Source: Rubrivivax sp.
GTDB taxonomy: Bacteria; Pseudomonadota; Gammaproteobacteria; Burkholderiales; Burkholderiaceae
Assembly: GCA_004211235.1 (NCBI GenBank)
Contig: SEEY01000067.1
Span: forward strand, 1 to 11,185
Length of the DNA: 11,185 nucleotides
Direction: 5' to 3'
The notes beneath the pieces were generated by a model that did no database searches, had not been told where the DNA came from, and saw only the letters and a program-made list of their open reading frames with translations. Below, piece after piece: positions 5,210 through 11,185 of this stretch (within the stretch, counting starts at the first letter, position 1; each line of letters begins with the position of its first letter). The position numbers and the translations under genes are program-made.

Positions 5210-5236
5210 CACCCCGCAGCGGACCCTCGGCTTAGC

Positions 5237-5677
5237 TCACTTGCGGAACTTGCGCACGAGATCCTCGGCGCGCGGTCCGCCGGCCTGGGCCGAGCCGGAG
5301 ACCTTGATGATGGTCAGCGTGCGCTCGGCACCCGATTGCAGCGTGGCCTCGTGAACGGCTTGCAGCAGCGGCCAGATCCGCTCGGGCGGGCCTTCGACCA
5401 CCGTGCCCATCGCGTGCACCTCGCATTTCAGGCCCGAGGCCTGGATGACGGCGATGGCGGCGTCGACGTGCCTGTAGCGGTCCTCGGGGGTGCCGATCGG
5501 CCGGGGGAGCACCTGGATCTCGGCAATCATGTGCCGGCCCGGGGCCGCGCTTGCGGCGGCGGCGGACGCTGCAGGCTGTGGCGCGGTCTGCGCCGCGGCG
5601 GCGCCGCAGACGAGCAGCGGCAAGGACCACAGCCAGAGCCGTGCGCGGTATGAACGTGAGAACGATGGATGTGTCAT
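5237..5677 (-). CDS. MTH1187/YkoF-family thiamine-binding protein with signal peptide
   Basis: This 146-aa protein has residues 50-146 matching the MTH1187 (UPF0045) family of thiamine- or precursor-binding ferredoxin-like proteins: MIAEIQVLPRPIGTPEDRYR, IQASGLKCEVHAMGTVVEG, WPLLQAVHEA and RTLTIIKVS. Upstream in frame, residues 1-49 add a signal peptide (basic start with RSYRAR, hydrophobic LWLWSLPLLVCGAAAAQ, likely cut after AAA) and an Ala-Pro-Gln-Ser-rich spacer. The ATG at 5677 is therefore chosen over the ATG at 5530, which would give a cytoplasmic 97-aa protein. Neither has a clear Shine-Dalgarno. A TPP riboswitch lies just upstream, which supports a thiamine link independently of the protein. 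No transporter genes adjoin it. The likely role is periplasmic capture of thiamine or HMP. The family is confident; export and the exact start are probable. Confidence 0.86.
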   Translation of the reverse strand: MTHPSFSRSYRARLWLWSLPLLVCGAAAAQTAPQPAASAAAASAAPGRHMIAEIQVLPRPIGTPEDRYRHVDAAIAVIQASGLKCEVHAMGTVVEGPPERIWPLLQAVHEATLQSGAERTLTIIKVSGSAQAGGPRAEDLVRKFRK

Positions 5678-5708
5678 GAGCAATGCATGCAGATGACAGG
5701 TCGGCAAG

Positions 5709-5763
5709 CGTTCGGGGCCACGCCATCGGCGCGAGAAAGACCAAGCCGACAGGCCCCGGAACG
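5709..5763 (-). other. Long hairpin immediately after the TPP aptamer (candidate expression platform)
   Basis: Read on the minus strand, CGTTCCGGGGCC (5763-5752) pairs with GGCCCCGAACG (5719-5709) through 11 pairs with one bulged C. Inside, TCGGC and GCCGA form a second stem. The 5' arm begins on the last base of the aptamer's P1 helix, so hairpin and aptamer closure could compete. No U-run follows, so control is more likely to be at translation, by alternative pairing, or through Rho than by a classic terminator. The base pairing is seen; the regulatory role is inferred. Confidence 0.55.
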
Positions 5764-5848
5764 TGCTTCCCTGCGCGAGGATTACCTCAATCAGGTTCAA
5801 AGGGACTCTCTCAGTCGGCCCGCGCCTTGCGGTCGTGCCAACACCCCC
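5763..5848 (-). promoter_or_regulatory. TPP riboswitch (THI element)
   Basis: On the minus strand the leader carries the diagnostic thiamine pyrophosphate aptamer elements in order. CUGAGA is at 5814-5809, in the context GGGCCGACUGAGAG. AACCUGA is at 5797-5791. GAGG-UAAU-CCUC follows, with its GGUAAUCC core at 5786-5779. GCGCAGGGAA is at 5776-5767. P1 can form between GUGUU (5844-5840) and AGCAC (5767-5763). The match to the consensus CUGAGA...ACCUGAU...GGUUAAUACC-GCGNAGGGA is close. It lies 86 bases upstream of the thiamine-binding protein gene and nothing else follows on that strand, so that gene is its only visible target. Binding of TPP normally switches expression off. Confidence 0.93.
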
Positions 5849-5863
5849 AGCGGATGACCATCT

Positions 5864-5883
5864 CGGCAGCTTGTGGGCTGCCG
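5864..5883 (-). terminator. Perfect 7-bp hairpin between the cupin gene and the TPP riboswitch
   Basis: CGGCAGC (5864-5870) and GCTGCCG (5877-5883) form a perfect seven-pair stem with a six-base loop. It lies 28 bases past the cupin stop and just upstream of the aptamer. It could end the cupin transcript, although no U-tract follows. Upstream, on the minus strand, TAGAAT (5903-5898, five of six to TATAAT) is a possible -10 for the riboswitch transcript; if used, this hairpin would sit at its 5' end. No good -35 was seen. Confidence 0.35.
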
Positions 5884-5911
5884 GTCTGGCGAACGTGATT
5901 CTAGGCAGAGG

Positions 5912-6406
5912 TCAGGGCTCGCCCTCCCAGTAATCCAGCCCCGCTTCGCGCCGCTGCAGCAGGCGCAGGCCCGCAGAGAACACGCCCACCTTGCCCGAGT
6001 CGGGGTACTCGCAGACCTCGGGCTTTTCCGTCGTGCTGATGCTGAGGTAATGAAGCGGCTCGTTCGAGGTATTGATGATGTGGTGCGGGTACTCGGGGCC
6101 GGGCGGGATGGTGATGACGTCGCCTGCCTTGATGGGCAGCCGTTCCCCGGCCACGCGCAAGGTGCCCTCGCCCTGCAGCACGATGAACATCTCCTCCTCC
6201 GCGTGGTGGAGGTGGTAGGGGCAGCTCATCTGCCCTGGCGCCACGATGTCGAAGTTCGCGCCGAGCTTCTTCGCCGCGGTGCCCTGGGTCAGGCTGACGC
6301 TCTCGCTGTCGTAGTGGGGTGCACGCACGAAGCGCTCGCGCGGCGCGTCGTGGAAGTTGCGGATCAGCCGCTCACGCAGTTCGGCGGCCTTGTCGGATGG
6401 GGGCAT
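5912..6406 (-). CDS. Cupin-domain protein
   Basis: This 164-aa single-domain cupin of unknown substrate carries both cupin motifs. Motif 1 is [20 protein letters not shown] (62-81), supplying His65, His67 and an Glu at 71 or 72 as metal ligands. Motif 2 is [18 protein letters not shown] (95-112), with His108. The central beta-barrel (about 48-125) is flanked by a helical N-terminus ([14 protein letters not shown]) and a C-terminal DYWEGEP tail. The full ligand set suggests a metal-dependent enzyme or a small-molecule-binding protein. The start ATG (complement of 6404-6406) is chosen because AGGAG lies seven bases upstream. An ATG at 6457 would overlap the divergent recQ start. The gene is divergent from recQ, and the riboswitch gene follows downstream with its own leader. 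The family is sure; the function is unknown. Confidence 0.9.
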   Translation of the reverse strand: MPPSDKAAELRERLIRNFHDAPRERFVRAPHYDSESVSLTQGTAAKKLGANFDIVAPGQMSCPYHLHHAEEEMFIVLQGEGTLRVAGERLPIKAGDVITIPPGPEYPHHIINTSNEPLHYLSISTTEKPEVCEYPDSGKVGVFSAGLRLLQRREAGLDYWEGEP

Positions 6407-6432
6407 CAAGAAGCTCCTGGGAGAATCGCGGT

Positions 6433-8313
<1,881 letters not shown>

Positions 8314-8323
8314 CGGGGCGTTG

Positions 8324-8530
8324 ATGGAGCAGCCGATCACCGGCTTCCACGTCGACGACGAAGGCCATTGGGTGGCGCAACTGGCTTGCGGGCACAACCA
8401 GCACACCCGCCACGACCCGCCCTGGCAGAACCGGCCCTGGACGCAGACGCCCGAGGGCCGGGCCGGCGTGATCGGCCAGCAATTGAACTGCCTGAAGTGC
8501 GACCGGGGTGCACCCCCGGATCGGACTTAG
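8324..8530 (+). CDS. DUF3565 family small protein with Cys/His metal-ligand pattern
   Basis: This 68-aa protein of the DUF3565 family has no established function. It starts at ATG 8324, ten bases after the recQ stop with GGGGCG in between, so it is probably cotranscribed with recQ. The sequence ITGFHVDDEGHWVAQLACGH, then NQHTRHDPPWQNRPW, then CLKCD, is the family signature. Candidate metal ligands are Cys22, His24, His27, His30, Cys56 and Cys59, giving a compact zinc-ribbon-like arrangement. A TTG at 8321 in frame would add one residue, but ATG is preferred. The last four bases overlap the end of the convergent gene. No signal peptide or membrane segment is present, so it is cytoplasmic. Confidence 0.87.
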   Translation: MEQPITGFHVDDEGHWVAQLACGHNQHTRHDPPWQNRPWTQTPEGRAGVIGQQLNCLKCDRGAPPDRT

Positions 8531-8817
8531 CAGACCGCCGGCGCGACGCAGGCCGCTGCGACCTGAGTGCCGTTCGCCGCCACATCGCGGTGGCCGGTGA
8601 TGACGACGCGCGGCAGCTGCTTCACTTCGGCCACGTTCTCGCTGCTGTGCGTGCCTTCGATGACGACGCGCTCCAGCTGGATCACCGCAGGCACGTCGGC
8701 AGGTGCCGTGATCGTCATCCACATCGCACCGGTCAGCGCGATCAACGAGACCAGTGCGGCCGCGCTGGCGGCCTGCAGGCGGAAGGAGCGGTGGCTGGTG
8801 GTGGTGATGCGGTTCAT
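8527..8817 (-). CDS. Small exported or membrane-anchored protein of unknown function with repeated VVI-x-G motif
   Basis: I do not recognise this 96-aa protein's function. The ATG (complement of 8815-8817) has AGGGGA eight bases upstream, and a longer in-frame extension to 8943 lacks such a site. The N-terminus is basic (MNRITTTSHRSFRLQ), followed by one hydrophobic segment (about 15-37), either a signal peptide or an anchor. The remainder carries two copies of one motif 20 residues apart: QLERVVIEG (47-55) and QLPRVVITG (67-75). The tail is Ala/Val-rich with two cysteines (90 and 96). The motif resembles the TonB-box-like stretch at the start of some outer-membrane receptors, but there is no receptor domain. 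It is convergent with the DUF3565 gene, overlapping by four bases, and divergent from the peroxidase gene. Confidence 0.7.
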   Translation of the reverse strand: MNRITTTSHRSFRLQAASAAALVSLIALTGAMWMTITAPADVPAVIQLERVVIEGTHSSENVAEVKQLPRVVITGHRDVAANGTQVAAACVAPAVC

Positions 8818-8855
8818 GGCGTGTTCCCCTTTGGTGATTCGGACTGTGCCGACAC

Positions 8856-8880
8856 GGGGTTTGCCCGTCCTGGGGTTTGC
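8856..8880. repeat. Two direct repeats of GGGGTTTGC in the divergent intergenic region
   Basis: GGGGTTTGC occurs at 8856-8864 and again at 8872-8880, 16 bases start to start. They lie in the 200-base gap between the small exported protein gene and the peroxidase gene, 39 to 63 bases upstream of the former's start. They could be paired sites for a regulator of either gene. No convincing -35/-10 pair was found in this gap; a CATACT at 8985-8990 is the best -10 candidate for the peroxidase gene. Confidence 0.35.
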
Positions 8881-9017
8881 GATAGGCCGCCGGTTTTCGC
8901 TGCTGAGTTGCGGCTGGCACGGACGAGACTTCGCCGTCATCAAAGGGATGGGCGCGCGCGTGGCTGATCGTCACCAGGCCACTCCATACTCCCGCCCGCA
9001 ACTTTTGGGAGAGAACA

Positions 9018-11185
9018 ATGGCACGCGGCAACGACGTCCAGCTCGGCGGCATCACGGACCTGAACCTGCTGGCGGACATCAAGCCAGGCTTCGTCGATGC
9101 GCTGGAGGTGGTCACCTATGTGGACCGGCTGCGCCGGGTGCTTCGCACGCTGAACGGCCTGCGGCTGGGCTCGCGCGAGTCGACCGCGCCGGCCTCGCCC
9201 TACACCGACATCGTCGCCCGCTGGCGCATCGTCCACTCCTTCCGCTGGAGCATCGTCGACGGTGTCAACGGATCGCCCGACCGGCTGCTGCTGAGCGTCA
9301 ACTTCGACGGCGGCTGGGAGCCCTACATGCGGGTCATCTGGGACCAGCTCGGCTCCACGCTCGACCTGATGCTCTGCCACACCGAGGGCTACACGCTGTC
9401 GCGCGACTGCAGCTTCGAGGCCTACGCGCGCTGGGTGCGGGCGCACGAGGTGTCGGCCGACTTCCTGTTCATCGAGTCCGGCCGCACGGTCGGCGATGCC
9501 GAATACCTCGCCGCGCTGGAGGCCGCCCAGCGCGGCCACGCCAGCGAGCTGGCCTTCAACCGCCTGCGCGCGCCGGCCTCGGGTGAGACGCGGCCGCTGC
9601 CCGCCAGCCCGGAAGAGCGCTTCGCCATGGCCGCGCGCGGCCTGGTGCCGTTGGCCGGGCTGTTCACGTTGCAGCGCTATTTCGGCGCCCGCGCGCCCGA
9701 CCACGCCTGCCTGCTGCGCGCCACGCACGACATCCTGTTCGAACTGCGCGAACTGGACACCGCCCGGCAGTTCCCCAACGATGGCGGCAAGACGGCAGGC
9801 GGCCTGCTGCGCCAGCGCCACTACGAGATGCTCGGCTGGTTCGAGCAGCCGCTGCCCGAGCCGCCGGTGAAGGCCCGCGAGCTGTCGCTCAAACCCGGCG
9901 ACCTGCAGGCCTGCATCCTCAGCAAGCCGCCGGGCAACCGCGGCGGCCTGGTGATGCTGCGTGTCGCCCAGGCCAGCCAGGCCGTCGCCTGGCTGAGCAC
10001 CGCGCCGGTCAGCCGCGATGACGACGACGTCGACAAGCCGGGCGTCTGGCGCCAGGTCGCGCTGACGCTGTCGGGCCTGAAGGCGCTGGGTGTGCCGGCC
10101 GCGCGGCTGGAGCGTTTCCCGCAGGCCTTCAAGGAGGGCATGGCCGCGCGCGCCGGCCTGCTGGGCGACGTGCGCCACAACCATCCGTCGCACTGGGCGC
10201 TCGCGCCTCATCTCAATGGCGTGGACCGCATCGACCCGGCGAACGCCCATGTCCTCGTGCAGCTGCGCTTCCCGGCCACCGAGCCGGGCGAGGCCTTCAC
10301 CGCGGCCGACGACAGGCGGCTGCGCGAACTGGCCGATGCGTTGACCGCAGGCACCGGCCTGGCGCTGATGGCCATCGAGCCGATGCGCAGCAATGGCGCC
10401 GACAAGGAGCACTTCGGTTTCAAGGATGGCATCAGCCAGCCCCAGCTGGCTGCCTCGGTAACTGGCCAGCCGCAGCTCTCCGGAGCGGCGGGCCAGAGCT
10501 GGGACGACACGGTCAAGACCGGCGAGGTGCTGCAGGGCTTTCCGACCGAGCGCGACAAGGGCTACGCCGTGCCCGAGCAGCCGGACGCGCTGCTGGACCG
10601 CGGCAGCTTTCTCGTCGTGCGCAAGCTGCGCCAGTACACCGGCCGATTCAGTCGCCGCACCTATCTGGAGGCGAAGCGGCTTGGCCTGGACCACGACCTC
10701 GTGCTCGCCAAGCTGATGGGTCGCTGGCAGGACGGACGGCCGCTGGCGGCGCCCGAAGCCGGCAGCGGCAACGACTTCAATTACGCCAAGGACCCGCAAG
10801 GCGCGGCCTGCCCCTTCCACGCCCACATCCGCCGCGCCAATCCGCGCGACCTCGCCGGCACGGCCTTCTCGCGCAACCGCATGCCGCGCATCCTGCGCCG
10901 CGGCATGAGCTACGGCGCGCCGGTGCATCCGGACGCGCCGGACGACGACGACCGCGGCCTCGTCTTCATGGCCTACAACGCCCACCTGGCCGAGCAGTTC
11001 GAGGTGGTGCAGCGCTGGATCTCGGGGGGCAACGCGAGCGGCGGCTATTCGGGCCAGCCGGACCCGCTGCTGGGTGTCGTCGACGGCAGTGCCGGCCGGC
11101 GCCTGTTCCCGTTCGAGCATGCCGGCCAGACCCACGAGGTCGACCTCGGCCCCGAGCCCTTCGTCACGCTGCAGTGGGGCGCCTA
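9018..11185 (+). CDS. DyP-type heme peroxidase fused to an extra N-terminal domain (cut by right edge)
   Basis: The frame is open from ATG 9018 to the right edge (722 codons without a stop), with GGGAGA (9007-9012) five bases upstream. The DyP peroxidase part begins near residue 293 (GDLQACILSKPPGNRGGLVM). It has the family's GXXDG motif in HFGFKDGISQP (465-475), with Asp470 as catalytic acid. The heme-ligand region is CPFHAHIRRANPRD (598-611), with His603 as the likely axial ligand. DyP enzymes oxidise dyes and phenols with hydrogen peroxide. Residues 1-290 are extra. They include VHSFRWSIVDG, LLLSVNFDGGWEPYMRVIW (91-109) and a second block from about 195 (EERFAMAARGLVPLAGLF), resembling ferredoxin-like or alpha-beta-barrel pieces that I cannot name. 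No signal peptide is seen. The protein ends FVTLQWGA at the edge, so the C-terminus is unseen. At over 722 aa it is much longer than ordinary DyPs (300-550). Confidence 0.92.
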   Translation, partial: MARGNDVQLGGITDLNLLADIKPGFVDALEVVTYVDRLRRVLRTLNGLRLGSRESTAPASPYTDIVARWRIVHSFRWSIVDGVNGSPDRLLLSVNFDGGWEPYMRVIWDQLGSTLDLMLCHTEGYTLSRDCSFEAYARWVRAHEVSADFLFIESGRTVGDAEYLAALEAAQRGHASELAFNRLRAPASGETRPLPASPEERFAMAARGLVPLAGLFTLQRYFGARAPDHACLLRATHDILFELRELDTARQFPNDGGKTAGGLLRQRHYEMLGWFEQPLPEPPVKARELSLKPGDLQACILSKPPGNRGGLVMLRVAQASQAVAWLSTAPVSRDDDDVDKPGVWRQVALTLSGLKALGVPAARLERFPQAFKEGMAARAGLLGDVRHNHPSHWALAPHLNGVDRIDPANAHVLVQLRFPATEPGEAFTAADDRRLRELADALTAGTGLALMAIEPMRSNGADKEHFGFKDGISQPQLAASVTGQPQLSGAAGQSWDDTVKTGEVLQGFPTERDKGYAVPEQPDALLDRGSFLVVRKLRQYTGRFSRRTYLEAKRLGLDHDLVLAKLMGRWQDGRPLAAPEAGSGNDFNYAKDPQGAACPFHAHIRRANPRDLAGTAFSRNRMPRILRRGMSYGAPVHPDAPDDDDRGLVFMAYNAHLAEQFEVVQRWISGGNASGGYSGQPDPLLGVVDGSAGRRLFPFEHAGQTHEVDLGPEPFVTLQWGA

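Noticed and set aside
5678..5800. N-terminal extension of the thiamine-binding protein beginning MNLIEVILAQGS
   Set aside because: Those codons are the conserved TPP aptamer (AACCUGAU, GGUAAUCC, GCAGGGA) and the following hairpin read as protein. The start would sit inside the riboswitch.
8961..8990. Sigma-70 promoter for the peroxidase (TGGCTG, then CATACT)
   Set aside because: The -35 matches poorly and the -10 only partly. I could not separate it from chance and mention only the hexamer in the repeat entry.
8940..11135. Long open frame (about 730 codons) on the minus strand antisense to the peroxidase
   Set aside because: It is a GC-rich shadow. Its translation is rich in Arg, Ala, Gln and His with no recognisable motif, while the plus-strand frame over the same bases has clear DyP motifs and a good ribosome binding site.

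Overview
The window is very GC-rich (about 72% in a hand-counted 60-base sample of the helicase gene). It is densely packed, with short gaps and 4-base gene overlaps. The gene set (a single-strand-binding protein starting [12 protein letters not shown], SlyX, a TapT-type DTW enzyme, RecQ with HRDC, a DUF3565 protein, a long DyP-type peroxidase) suggests a betaproteobacterium. My best guess is Burkholderiales of the Rubrivivax/Roseateles/Leptothrix kind. That assignment is inferred from protein flavour, not from a marker gene. The window reads as ordinary chromosome carrying one small accessory module (toxin-antitoxin). I saw no tRNA, rRNA, CRISPR array or insertion sequence.

Layout, left to right: (1) the 5' part of ssb, running leftward off the edge. 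(2) A rightward three-gene operon: a LytS/AlgZ-type histidine kinase, a LytTR response regulator, and a secreted GIN-domain (DUF2807) protein with a sevenfold Glu-Arg-Pro linker. The three genes are joined by 4-base stop/start overlaps. (3) slyX, convergent with tapT (tRNA acp3U synthase). (4) Divergent from tapT, a small endonuclease V-like protein in which one catalytic Asp appears to be Ala. (5) A toxin-antitoxin pair with a CcdB toxin. Its antitoxin looks like a Phd/YefM DNA-binding half joined to a CcdA-like tail, and the promoter is overlaid by two palindromes. (6) On the minus strand, a TPP riboswitch followed by a long hairpin and one gene for a signal-peptide-bearing MTH1187-type thiamine-binding protein. 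(7) A cupin gene divergent from recQ, with only 26 bases between start codons. (8) recQ followed by a small DUF3565 zinc-ligand protein, then a convergent gene for a small secreted protein of unknown function with a repeated VVI-x-G motif. (9) A long DyP-type peroxidase fused to an extra N-terminal domain, running off the right edge.

How the genes work together: the kinase and regulator form one signalling unit and probably control or sense the envelope state involving the GIN protein. The CcdB pair is a self-regulated module. The riboswitch gene is a stand-alone thiamine-responsive unit, probably for periplasmic thiamine or precursor capture. The remaining genes look like independent housekeeping or stress units (DNA repair, tRNA modification, peroxide or dye oxidation).

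The most interesting items are the hybrid antitoxin with its palindromic promoter, the TPP-riboswitch-controlled exported thiamine-binding protein, the degenerate endonuclease V-like protein, the peroxidase fusion, and a recurrent arrangement in which a -10-like hexamer sits 5 to 7 bases before the ATG of genes that lack a Shine-Dalgarno sequence.
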